From Diploptera punctata (taxonomy: Eukaryota; Arthropoda; Insecta; Blattodea; Blaberidae), in the NCBI GenBank assembly GCA_030220185.1, contig JASPKZ010003434.1:1582284-1646283 (forward strand): DNA of 64,000 nucleotides. Direction: 5' to 3'. The position numbers and the translations under genes were made by a program. Shown piece by piece: positions 42,107 to 51,694 of the stretch. The notes below the pieces were generated by a model. That model had not been told where the DNA came from and searched no databases. It worked only from the letters and a program-made list of their open reading frames with translations. Each line of letters begins with the position of its first letter. The first letter of the stretch is position 1.

Positions 42107-42247
42107 TTTTTAAGAGAAAAATTATACGCTCAGACCGGGACTTGAACCCAAGGGTCCCGGGTTCAAGTTCCGGTCTGAGCGTATAATTTTTCTCTTCAAA
42201 TATGATTTATCCATCATTGAGATGTATGAAATTAATAATAAAAATAT
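42107..42247 (+). mobile_element. SINE-G 3'-half foldback inside the PLE
   Basis: 13-bp duplications CATGTAAACATTT/CATGTAAAAATTT (one mismatch) at 42094-42106 and 42248-42260. The arms AAGAGAAAAATTATACGCTC... and inverse carry half of the tRNA-like unit (B box GGTTCAAGTTCCGG). A tail of about 50 nt (CAAATATGATTTATCCATCA) is on the right only. Confidence 0.85.
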
Positions 42248-42364
42248 CATGTAAAAATTTGTTTGTACAGTTCTGTTTCATTTTGTATATTGTCTGCTAA
42301 TGACTTCAATGTTAAATGCAGCTCATTAGACACCAACGATATTTTTGTTAAAAATACTTTCTAG

Positions 42365-42660
42365 TGTGAAGAGACCTGGAAGGTCCTTGGCCTCACATCC
42401 ACTTGTGCTATTTAAAGAGCTGTCAATCTTCCAGGAGTGACATGAGATCAACATGTTGGGCTTGACAGCCATGTATAGCTAGTTTTCTCAACCTGGAATT
42501 GTTACTTATTGTAGCTAAACAAATTCCTCGTAATACTGGGTGGGTACCAGTCCCACATTAATTGAAATTTCATAAGAAAATTCCATCTTTATTGGGACTT
42601 GAACCAGAATATGTTCCATAGCACTGCACCAAGACATAATGCCTTAGAAACTCAGGTATT
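42365..42660 (-). mobile_element. Diverged SINE-B copy
   Basis: On the plus strand it keeps the order GTTTTCTCAACCTGGAATTG, TTGTAGCTAAAC, TACTGGGTGGGTACCAGTCC and ACTTGAACCAG of the 25688 copy, with many changes. Confidence 0.75.
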
Positions 42661-42685
42661 GGTGACGAACATATTATTAATGTAT

Positions 42686-42838
42686 TGTTTATTTTTTATT
42701 ATTTCACTCACCTCATACTTCATAACTTCTTGCAAGAAACTTCTTGCAAGAAGTTATGAAGTATGAGGTTGAGTGAAATAATAAAAAATAAACAATACTA
42801 AAAAACCTCATAGTGTTATTTCCTATATACATAACTTA
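42686..42838. mobile_element. 153-bp mini PLE foldback
   Basis: Perfect 15-bp duplications ATATTATTAATGTAT at 42671-42685 and 42839-42853. The arms TGTTTATTTTTTATTATTTC, CTCACCTCATACTTCATAAC and inverse leave almost no loop (CTTGCAAGAAACTTCTTGC). A tail of about 42 nt (AACCTCATAGTGTTATTTCC, ATATACATAACTTA) is on the right only. The hammerhead and ORF are entirely absent. Confidence 0.92.
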
Positions 42839-42873
42839 ATATTATTAATGTATCATACACAATTTGTTAAATA

Positions 42874-44183
42874 CGAGGGTCATACTGAAAGTCATGAGCA
42901 ACATTTTTTAAACAATCATAATATTTATTTTAGACAAACCAAGTACACCATGATAATCTACAGACCTTTGTGCTACTTTTCAACATAGTCTCCATTTCTT
43001 TGCACACATTTTGTCCAGCGTTCTACAAGCTTGAAAATTCCCTTATGATAGAAGTCCATTCCAGCTGCTCGAAGACACTGATGCACTGCTTTCCGAATAT
43101 CCTCCAGCGTCTCGTAGTGTTGGCCTCTCATCTGCTCCTTCACAGAATCGAAAAGATGGTAGTCGGAGGGTGCCAAATCGGGATTATAGGGAGGATGTGG
43201 AAGAGTTTCCCACCCAAATGTCCTGGTCTTCTCCACAGTGGCATGAGCAGTGTGAGGACGCGCGTTATCGTGTTGCAGAATGATTTTCCTTCCAGGGCGT
43301 TTGTCGTGCAATGCACGACGGAGCTTCACAAGTGTCTGGATACAGCGGGCAGCATTTATGGTTTGTCCAGGTTCAAGAAATTCAACCAGAATGCAACCTT
43401 GTGCATCCCAGAAGACGCTGCCCATAACTTTCCCAACAGATTGCATTGTCTTCGCTTTTTTCTTTGATGGCGAATTCAAGTGGTGCCATTCCATACTCTG
43501 GCGTTTTGTTTCAGGCTCGTAGCGATGAAACCAGCTTTCGTCACCTGTCACAATACTCGTCAAAAAATCATCACCTTCATTTTGAAATCTCTGAAGAAGG
43601 TTATGGGTGATGGTTCTTCTCTGAAGTTTGTGGTCTTCACTCAATAAACGTGGAACCCAACGGGCACTAACTTTTCGGTAACGAGCTGTGAATCATTTCT
43701 TGCACTGCACTGTGTCCTACTGCAAGTTTTGTAGCGATTTCATTCACTGTGATATGCCTGTCGTCTCTAATGAGCGCATCAACACTTTCCTTGTTGCAAT
43801 CCGTGGAGGCAGAGCGTGGACGACCGCTACGAGGCTCATCTTTGATACTCATGTTCCCATCTTTAAAATGTTTCACCCATCTCCTAACACTGCTGGCACC
43901 CATGCAGGCATCTCCGTAAGCACATTGAAGTCTTTGGTGAATATCAACAGCAGATTGTTCCTCTTTAACAAGGAATTCAATGACAGTGCGCTGTAGAAAC
44001 GAAACATTGATGTCTGCCATTTTGGAAACACTGCGTGTGGTCACATGATAGAAGCTATGATGCCACAAAATGGCAATGTTGTGGTATAAAGTATGTAGAT
44101 TACAATCCTGCAGTTGTTTTTGTTACATTGTTGAAATTTGAATTTTAACAATGGGTTGCTCACGACTTTCAGTATGACCCTCG
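42874..44183 (-). mobile_element. Mariner transposon (DD34D), 1.31 kb
   Basis: TA at 42872-42873 and 44184-44185. Terminal inverted repeats of about 28 bp (CGAGGGTCATACTGAAAGTC) differ by one base. Length and structure are those of a complete mariner. The transposase gene has one frameshift. Confidence 0.93.
42973..44068 (-). pseudogene. Mariner transposase with a single frameshift
   Basis: The N-terminal part (43667-44068) has the paired HTH domain: FLVKEEQSAVDIHQRLQCAY, then SSVRRWVKHFKDG and GRPRSASTD linker, then VNEIATKLAVGHSAVQEMI. After a frameshift near 43680 the frame continues with YRKVSARWVPRLL and the catalytic part: IVTGDESWFHRYEPETKRQS (first Asp), ILQHDNARPHTA (second Asp) and NPDLAPSDYHLFDS (third Asp, 34 residues from the second). 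It ends at 42973. Apart from the frameshift near 43680 it appears full-length. The first Met (MWHHSF) may be upstream of the usual start; MADINVSF fits better. Confidence 0.92.
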
Positions 44184-44189
44184 TATCTT

Positions 44190-45218
44190 TTAAACCTTTC
44201 AAAACTAAATTGATGTGAAATTATAGTATTAAAACAATGTATTTGGGGCTTAAATTTATTGCCATTTAAAATCAAGAATGAGTTATTCTCAGCGAATTAT
44301 ACTATGCAATTTAATTTTGAGGTTGCTGAGCAAATTAATTAAAAACCATTGCTTCATATGGGTTATTCCATTGTAATAAACATATGTATTATAACTACAT
44401 TTTTTGATTTCTTATATTTTTAAATATGGGATTTGAAACAATTTTTAAATTTAAAAAAATGTTTATTTCTCTCAGATATATTATTACTCATATCCTGAAA
44501 TCCAAAATTGATGTACAAAAATTGCTGAAACTTTATAACAAAATATTCTGATTTTTGATTGAAACTACATTTCCTATTAAAAAAAAAATCACAGCAGAAA
44601 AGATTAGGGGGGAGTTATAGAATGGATGTGGTCTCACTTTGTTATTGAGTCTAGCGTACAATTCTTCTTTCTTAAATAAAATTCTGTCCAGGACTGGAAA
44701 ATGTTAAACATAAAAAAATTGTTGTACAATGTTAAAATCTGATAAATGCCGATTCTTGTCATGGCTCATGGGCTACATTGCCAGTTGACTAACACATATG
44801 TTTTAACCACCAAATTCTGACTAATCAGGACAGACAAACTAGGAATAAAATCTTTAAAGAAAACTAGGTCCTGTATATTAGTATGCATTGGATGCTAGAC
44901 TACCTCAGCAGCACCATAAAAATCTATTTTTTGCAGAATCTTGACAAAAAAAAGCTGAACTTATTGACGGGTTTATACCTAGGCATGTTAAGACTAAAAC
45001 CTGGGAAATTACAAGGAATTAATGGAGTAAATAGCAAAATGATCTTAGAAATGCTAGTGATTCAAGAAGTTGGTGGAATATAAAATATTAATTAATAAGA
45101 AGACATTGACCTTTTACTACAGTGCCTTAATATCCAAAACAGGAACTGGTTTCTCATGCATCAGAAATTACAAAAAGTACTTCCTTTTATCATTCAATGA
45201 AAAATTGACCAATTTGGA
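44190..45218. other. Intronic DNA without recognised features
   Basis: AT-rich; no supported features. Confidence 0.4.
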
Positions 45219-45221
45219 ATA

Positions 45222-45540
45222 AAGGAACTAACCAGGAACTACAAACTTTACACAAATATATAGATGTAATAGCAGATATTAAAGTCAAATAGTCAATTGG
45301 TTGGGACATGTTTACAGAATGAGTACAGACCGAACCCCAAAGATAATACTGGATGCATAACTTGACTCCAAAAGAAGATGTGGTAGACCCAAGATTAGAT
45401 GGATGATGTGGAGAATGATTTGAGAAGAACTGGAAACAGTAATTGGAGGCAGAAAGTAGGGGATAGAACAGAATGGCGAGCTGTTGTTCCAGAGGTCAAT
45501 GCTAAACTGTAAGAGCTGTAGTACTGAAGATGATGGTGAT
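45222..45540 (+). mobile_element. LINE C-terminal/3' fragment (RTE-like)
   Basis: Broken frames read WLGHVYRM-like sequence, CGRPKIRWMDDVENDLRRTG, then NWRQKVGDRTEWRAVVPEVN, the characteristic end of RTE-clade proteins. The fragment ends GATGATGGTGATAAT. Confidence 0.82.
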
Positions 45541-45850
45541 AATTTGGAATAAAGGATTAATAATCTGAAATTAATGAATGCCTATAAGCCCACTGAGTGC
45601 AATTTAGATTTAACTAAATTATAATTTTATGATTATTTAGAACATGTTGATTGTATTCATAATAAAAGGAGAGAGGACTACAATTTTAGATGATTTTTAA
45701 TGTTAAACTTAGGAAAGAGAATATTTATAAATTAATAGTACAAGAAAAAAACCAGTGAAGAAAGGTGAACTACTATGCCAATTTACAATAATAATGTGAT
45801 AATTATGAATACATAAATGTACATGGATTACTCCAGACCATAAAAATCTT

Positions 45851-45909
45851 CATCATTTTGAACTACATAGTGTAAAAATGATACAATTTCTCTAAAAAAC
45901 TTACACTAA
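45851..45909 (+). repeat. Flanking direct repeat, left
   Basis: CATTTTGAACTACATAGTGT...TTTCTCTAAAAAACTTACAC, repeated at 46478-46532 with a small indel, on both sides of the Harbinger-like element. Confidence 0.8.
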
Positions 45910-46475
45910 TGGTCGTATGCAAATACATTACTCTCTACTCAAATTACTTCCAATCACTGGTGAGCTGAGATCAAATTAATGGCCGCCTTAACCGGTCATG
46001 CATGAATGTTGACGTTTTTGTAATATTGGCAACGAATTACCCAGAATTCTCAGCGATAAAACCACTTCCGTTATTTTCGTCTGCTATAGAGGAATGCATT
46101 TATGCTTGCATCCCGCAAATAATACCGTATACAAACACGTCTGCGACGCGCAATATTATGCCGATTCTCCTGTTCTTCCACTTGAATTCTTTGGTAGACT
46201 CTATCAAATTCTTCTTCTCCGCGTATACCGAAAACATGATCGAAGTCTTCAAGGTCCGACATCTTGGATAAGTTTCAAACTACATCGGTTACCATCGGTT
46301 CCCTTCGGGATTTTCACATAAGTTTATATCTTGAGCTACGATCTTAAGGTACCTTGTCAGGTAGCTTTACAATTATTACCGCGTGAATAGATTTGAGTAA
46401 GAAAAATGTGTTTGAATAAAACTTTATCAGCAGAGAATGCCTTTTACTGTCTAATGCGTTCAAACATTCGACCCT
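45910..46475 (-). mobile_element. Harbinger-like non-autonomous element
   Basis: TAA at 45907-45909 and 46476-46478 fits the TWA duplication of PIF/Harbinger. The termini TGGTCGTATGCAAA and AAGGGTCGAATG-type (inverse) are imperfectly inverted. It contains a 63-codon minus-strand frame (46071-46262) that begins MSDLEDFDHVFGIRGEEEFD and turns basic (ARRRR), like the N-terminus of a transposase gene, which I infer was captured from the parent element. Confidence 0.65.
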
Positions 46476-46477
46476 TA

Positions 46478-46532
46478 ATCATTTTGAACTACATAGTGTA
46501 AAAATACAATTTCTCTAAAAAACTTACACTAA
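46478..46532 (+). repeat. Flanking direct repeat, right
   Basis: Partner of 45851-45909. It is far too long to be the element's target duplication. Confidence 0.8.
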
Positions 46533-46539
46533 GAGTATA

Positions 46540-46980
46540 TAAAACTGTTATTGTTCCACTTATATGAATGCAAAACATGGACTCTTACCTTATGGGAGGA
46601 GAAAATATTACAGGTATTTGAGAATAACATCCTTAGTGGACCAAAGACAGGTCAACAATGGAGAAGCCTACACAATAGTGAGCTACTTGATCTTTACTGG
46701 AAACTAGATATAATAAAAACAATTAAGTCTCATAGGCTGCAATAGGTAGGACATGTGGCACAAATGGGAATGAAAGAGGGGAATAGAAACTCCTTGTAGA
46801 GAAATTAGAGGGAAAACGTCTAGTAGGTAGGCCAAGAATGAGGTGGGGGGGATATTATTAACCATGGTTTGAGGGCAGTAAATTATACTAGAGATAACTG
46901 GAAAACATTGGCTCAGGATAGAGATATAACTCGATCCACATAACCATAAACCTCCCGGTTCGATAGAGCCAGTTAATTAG
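46540..46980 (+). mobile_element. LINE 3'-end fragment (RTE-like)
   Basis: A degenerate coding end (AAIGRTCGTNG, KLEGKRLVGRPRMRWG) and the 3' end CATAAACCTCCCGGTTCGAT AGAGCCAGTTAATTAG. Same family as 20860-21210. Confidence 0.72.
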
Positions 46981-47308
46981 TTATAGTCCACATATTTTCA
47001 TTAGATCGAAGTCACTGCTTAGCTGCCACATTGAATCCAGTGATAAGTTGTGTGGGTTTAAATTATCTCACACTGCATCATGCAACCCTCCATTGAGTTT
47101 TAAGACATGAGGGGAAAGGGGATTGATACTCCAATATGACATGAGACATATGGAACATTTTTAAGATAAAACATCTCTACCGAGTCCACTTAAAACTGTA
47201 TGTAAATAGAAATAAATTAAATTTTTAGTTAATTTTTTACACATGTCAATTACAAGCTGTACAGTAACTGAGCTAAGTTCCAGTTGCACTATAAACAAAC
47301 TTGCATAA

Positions 47309-47990
47309 AGTGATAATGTTTGCAGATGATCTTGTTTTACTAGCAACATCTGAAGATGATTTACAATGGTCAGTACATAATTTGAATTTGATAGCCCAGA
47401 AATATTCAATGGAAATATCTACCAATAAAACTAAAATAATGGCCTTTTGTAGAAAATCCCTAATACCAAGCAAAATTTGTTTAAATAACAAAATTTTAGA
47501 GAGAGTTAATGAGTTTACTTATTTAGGATATAAACTCTCTTTGTTGAAAATTTGGATTTATCAGAGAAAATTGTGAAATTAATGGGAATCATTAATAGAG
47601 TTTTAAAACCTTCATTAGTGCAAAAATCAACTCGTACTTGTCTTTATCAAATAATGGCTCGACCAGTCCTATGTTATGGGAGTGAAGCGTGGACTATAAG
47701 GACAAGAGATGAAAGCAGACTAACAGCTTGTGAGATGAAATTTATGCGCCAAACAGGGATCGAAAGAAAAATGTAGAGATCCTTCAAGAACTTAATGTGT
47801 AACCAGTACTGGACTACATCTCCAGATATCAGCTAAACTGGAAGGAACATATCTCAAGAATGGCTAGATCCAGGATCCCCAAGGCAATAATGAACTACTG
47901 TCCAAATGGGAAATGGTCACTTGGTCGACCTATGAAAAGATGGCACGAAAACCGCTTTCTCAGGCCGTAACAGTTCTTCTAGCATGATGA
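47309..47990 (+). mobile_element. LINE fragment with RT active site
   Basis: Two open stretches encode MFADDLVLLATSEDDLQWSV (FADD box), YSMEISTNKTKIMAFC, YLGYKLS, then KPSLVQKSTRTCLYQIMARP, VLCYGSEAWTIRTRDESRLT. The C-terminus follows in a third frame (GRPMKRWHENRFLRP). It is absent from paralogue copy A, so it inserted after the copies separated. Confidence 0.85.
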
Positions 47991-48166
47991 TGAAGTAATA
48001 CTCCGCTGATTGTCTATTGGGAGAACCGTGGTACTACTATTACCTGCCATATGACTGAATTGTCTGTGTCAATAATACAAACATTTTTCTTAGAATACAT
48101 CATATTTTACGGGAAATAAGGCTTATTACAAGATAATATGGTACCAATAAATAATTAGTAACTTCC

Positions 48167-48628
48167 CTTCTTCTCTTCTTCCTTCCAAGTATTAGGCCAA
48201 GGCCTGTTACGATCCTATAGAAAATTATCCCTCCAGCGTTTCATAGGACGGCCCAGTGATCTTCGTCCTCTTGGTATATAATTATAAACAGCTTTGGGGA
48301 TCCGATTTTAACTCATTCTTTCAAGATGGTGTTTCCAATTTAGTTGGTACTGTTTAATATATTCCAAGGCGTAGTCTTGAATTCTTTTAAGATATCGGTG
48401 TTCCTTTTCCGATCCCATCTGGTGTAACCCGCTGTTCTGCGCATGAATCTCATTTCACAAGCCGTTATTCTGCTTTCATGTTGTCTTTTTAGTGTCCATG
48501 CTTCACTACCATAGGTCAACACTGGTCTAGCCAAAGTGTTATATAAACGTAATCTGGTGTTTTTTTGTACAAGGGATGGTTTTATAACTTGATTAATAAT
48601 TCCCAAACTTTTATTATAACTAGTAATT
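48167..48628 (-). mobile_element. 5'-truncated LINE with 15-bp target duplication
   Basis: Perfect duplications TAATTAGTAACTTCC at 48152-48166 and 48629-48643. The 3' end on the plus strand is CTTCTTCTCTTCTTCC. The peptide KNTRLRLYNTLARPVLTYGS, EAWTLKRQHESRITACEMRF, RRTAGYTRWDRKRN is nearly identical to the 15527 copy. Confidence 0.92.
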
Positions 48629-48765
48629 TAATTAGTAACTTCCATTTCTTATTTATTTATGACAAAAAATTATATATGGACCTACCTAATCACATGTTTA
48701 TACTTTTCCCATGATTTTGATAGATATCCTTTATTTGCAATTTCATTTGGTCTATGAGCAGAATA

Positions 48766-49021
48766 TATCGTCGCTTAAGAAACAATTCTGCGTAACTAAC
48801 AAAATGGAACATTTTACACAAGAAAAAAAAACTGTTTACTTTTCCCCTTAGTACTTATGCATTGAAACCATTGTATCTATAAGTTTAGCAAGGTCATGGT
48901 ACAAAATTGCATCCCTATCTATGTTAGAACTGAGCGCACTTCTTCCGTGATGCTAACAGTATAAAAATGTCAATTTCATCAGAAGTGTCAGTTACGCGGT
49001 ATTGTTTCTTAAGCTACGATA
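48766..49021. mobile_element. MITE of about 255 bp
   Basis: The termini TCGTCGCTTAAGAAACAATT and (inverse) TCGTAGCTTAAGAAACAATA continue through GCGTAAC, about 29 bp. TA/ATA is duplicated at the borders. The empty site is visible in paralogue copy A near 18537. No ORF. Confidence 0.8.
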
Positions 49022-49261
49022 TGCTCAATGCTGACTTACCTGTAAATTCTACTGTTATTTTTACCACATCCTCAATGGCTAATATGGGGTATTTTTCACT
49101 AAACTGTTTGAAAACATTCAAAATAATTTTTTTTCTCTGCTTTTAAGGTTTTCCTTTTTGATGCTTCAAAAATTATATAGGAGAAGCAGCCATTTGAAAT
49201 AATTGAAATTGTAAAGATTTTTGTATTGTGGATGAGTAAGAATTAAACAACGAAATCCTTA

Positions 49262-49604
49262 AGTTATGTAGATAGGAAATAACACTATGAGGATTTTTAA
49301 TATTGTTTATTTTTTATTTCACTCACCTCATACTTCATAACTCCTCGCAAACCCAGGCTTTCGTCACATCGTTTGTGACATTCTCAATGCTGTGTCATGT
49401 TCACAACTGACGTCCAACGGCCTTCTATCCTGCAGACTGACCTCCGTGCAATCTGATGGCTGACCGACAAACTTCAATTAGGATAGAAGGCCGTTGGATG
49501 TCAGTTGTGAACGTGACACAGCATTGAGAATGTCACAAATGATGTGACAAAACCCTGGGTTTGCGAGGAGTTATGAAGTATGCGGTGAGTGAAATAAAAA
49601 ATAA
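49262..49604. mobile_element. PLE foldback with 15-bp target duplication
   Basis: Duplications ACAACGAAATCCTTA/ACAACAAAATCCTTA (one mismatch) at 49247-49261 and 49605-49619. The left tail AGTTATGTAGATAGGAAATA and the arms match the element at 7863-8477 (GAAGGCCGTTGGAYGTCAGT), but the GIY-YIG spacer is almost wholly deleted. Absent from paralogue copy A. Confidence 0.9.
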
Positions 49605-49945
49605 ACAACAAAATCCTTATTTATTTAATCTATTTAAATTATAATTATGTATTTTAAAATTCTCCAATATAACTTATATAGACAAGTGCTAGATAATATA
49701 TATTTTTATTATTTTATTTATTTTGAGTGTTAGAAAGTGAACTACATTTTCTTATAGCTTAAAGATAAAAACAGTTATTCGACCAATGAAAGTGCAGTCC
49801 ATACATTTGGTTTGAACTTAGCTCGTAAGAGGTATAGATTCAATTTAAAACTCCTTAATATGATAAATTAATATCCCTGTATCAATTCTGATACAATTTT
49901 TACTCTTAACTGTGGAGACCAAAGAAGGATGCATATAGTGAAAAA

Positions 49946-49947
<2 letters not shown>

Positions 49948-49977
<30 letters not shown>
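49948..49977. repeat. (TA)n microsatellite next to a splice donor
   Basis: About 14 uninterrupted TA units, beginning about 20 bases into the intron downstream of the LYSMD exon at 49998. Confidence 0.9.
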
Positions 49978-49979
<2 letters not shown>

Positions 49980-49997
49980 TAAAGTAATGATACTAAC

Positions 49998-50181
49998 AGG
50001 GCAGTTAAATTGAAGTGATAATGTCTGTAGAGTATCTCCAGGTTGAATTTCTTTCTCAAGATATTGTTCCTTCTTAAATTCTTTCATTGAATGTATGATA
50101 ACTTCTTCTTCATCACTATCATCTCTGCTCTCAAATACATATTTATTTCCTTCTATGTGACCTTGATGGTACAGTTTCTTC
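49998..50181 (-). CDS. LYSMD3/4-like LysM membrane protein, internal exon
   Basis: On the minus strand the acceptor AAATTTTCAG precedes G AAG AAA CTG, and the exon runs 184 nt to CCT followed by GTTAGT. It encodes GNKYVFESRDDSDEEEVI, an acidic N-terminal stretch like that of LYSMD proteins, then YLEKEIQPGDTLQTLSLQFN, the first half of a LysM domain (GDTL motif). Splicing CCT to ATT at 37518 restores a continuous LysM domain (...FNCP + ISELKRIN...). The first base belongs to a codon begun in an upstream exon that I could not find in the remaining 14 kb; it may lie outside the window. The donor GTTAGT is weaker than consensus. Confidence 0.82.
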
Positions 50182-50189
50182 CTGAAAAT

Positions 50190-51590
50190 TTAATCAAATT
50201 TCATTAAAATTGTTATTAATTGACCTTGTGGAACAGATAAAAAAATAATGGAAATGCTAGCAATAGTAAATAAGGCAAGATCCAATCCATAAGAAATATG
50301 TACATCTGTTAACAGATATGTGTTTGCAATCCATAACATATTCATATCCAGCTTCTTATATTTTTTTTTGTCAGGAACTATGCACCAAAACAAATGAACG
50401 AACTGAGAATATCACAAAATATTTAGTGAATAATAGGAGTAAAGAAAAGTGTGGAAGAAGGTGATATGTTAAATTTTCCATAAAACTATTTCTTGGAATA
50501 GAAATGTTAAATGCCTCTCAAATTAAAAATGTTTATGTTAATGATTACTGTATTATCATTATCATCAACACTTCAACAATATTCCTAGAAGTGAAAAACT
50601 ACCATTCAAAATTCTTCTTCAATGCCTTTTAACCAAAATATATGAGCAAAAGAGGGAATATTAGAAAATACACTTTGAATGATGTAAATATTTGATGTAG
50701 TATCCTATGGAGGGTTGTTTCCAATCTCTCGTAAGGAATTGCTAGTGTGACTGTGGCATCACCATGCGAGTTTGCAGGTCAGGACTTGGAAGGATGACTC
50801 ATAAGTTGTTACTGTGTCTGTGTAAGTGTTCATACATGCATTGTTGCTAAGATGCCAAATTATGATTCAGTACATCAAGACAAGACTTCAGGTCACATAA
50901 TTTTAATACTATTTAATGATTAACCCATCACTGCCCGCATGATTTCTTTACCGAAACTAGTTTTTATTTTTCAGAAAGGATTCACTAAATAAATCAATTT
51001 TGTAGAGGAAAAATTACCCTTTCATTTGATATATAAAATTAATAATGTAGCTTATTTTCATATGTGTAATTTATTGTTAAATGTAGGCAAGTTTGAAGTG
51101 CAAGCATGTTCGGATGCAGCGCATTTGCTTTATTACGATTCTTAGTAAAAATACACTAAGGCACTACAATTTATATTTTATATATTTTTTTGTTCATGTA
51201 GTTCCTCATTGTTTATATAGATTGTGTTAGAGACTATTAGTCCAATTTGTGCTGTTCTCTTTTTGGAAACCATGAAATTATTAAAAAAATTTGTTTATAT
51301 ATATGTTTGGTGGAGGTTTCTTCTTTCGAATGATGTATGTGACACTTATATGACACCAAACTTGTGAAAGAAATTCTAACATGAATGAGAGGCTCTGTTC
51401 AGTCCTAGACTTGCTCGAGGGTGGTAGTCTGTGAGTTTTGCTATGGACCCTACAAATAAAAGAATGATTAGAGAAGGAAATGGAAAAGAAACACCCCAAT
51501 CTGTTGTATATTGTAATATATACATATGGGAGCCTTTGGACCTAACAGACCAATTTTGTTACATGTATATTTGTTGGAATGGAAGAAAAT
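50190..51590. other. Intronic or upstream DNA without recognised features
   Basis: No supported gene or repeat. The expected first exon of the LYSMD gene was looked for and not found. Confidence 0.4.
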
Positions 51591-51595
51591 AAAAA

Positions 51596-51690
51596 TTTGG
51601 TTGGTTGGTTGGTATCTAATGTCGAGCACTTGATAATGAAATCATTTGCTCTCTTGCACTCCAATATTTAGCAGAAATGGAGTACAATAA
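51596..51690 (-). mobile_element. RNase H LINE 3' stub
   Basis: (TTGG)n then GTATCTAATGTCGAGCACTT and CTCTTGCACTCCAATATTTA, the 3' end of the 2168 family. No coding remains and duplications are unclear. Confidence 0.75.
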
Positions 51691-51694
51691 ACTA

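Larger units (their letters stand above)
40205..42360 (-). mobile_element. Penelope-like element, best copy (RT plus GIY-YIG)
   Basis: The minus-strand order is N-terminal remnant (NIQNETELYKQIF near 42270), SINE foldback insertion, KADKGQTLIALNKDDYISKT near 41950, RT, GIY-YIG, stop at 40366, hammerhead-like motif at 40279-40311, then an AT-rich end with TAAATAAAAATAAAACATAG inverted against the preceding sequence. It lies inside the LYSMD intron and on the same strand as that gene. Several frameshifts inactivate it. Confidence 0.9.
47190..49800. repeat. Paralogous segment, copy B
   Basis: Collinear with 17700-18980 once four insertions specific to this copy are removed: 47309-47990, 48167-48628, 48766-49021 and 49262-49604. 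Shared order includes GAGCTAAGTTCCAGTTG, TTGTCTATTGGGAGAACC, ATATATGGACCTACCTAATC, and AATTCTCCAATATAACTT. Confidence 0.8.

Noticed and set aside
46002..46271. Plus-strand 89-codon frame
   Set aside because: It is the shadow of the minus-strand transposase-like frame in the Harbinger-like element.
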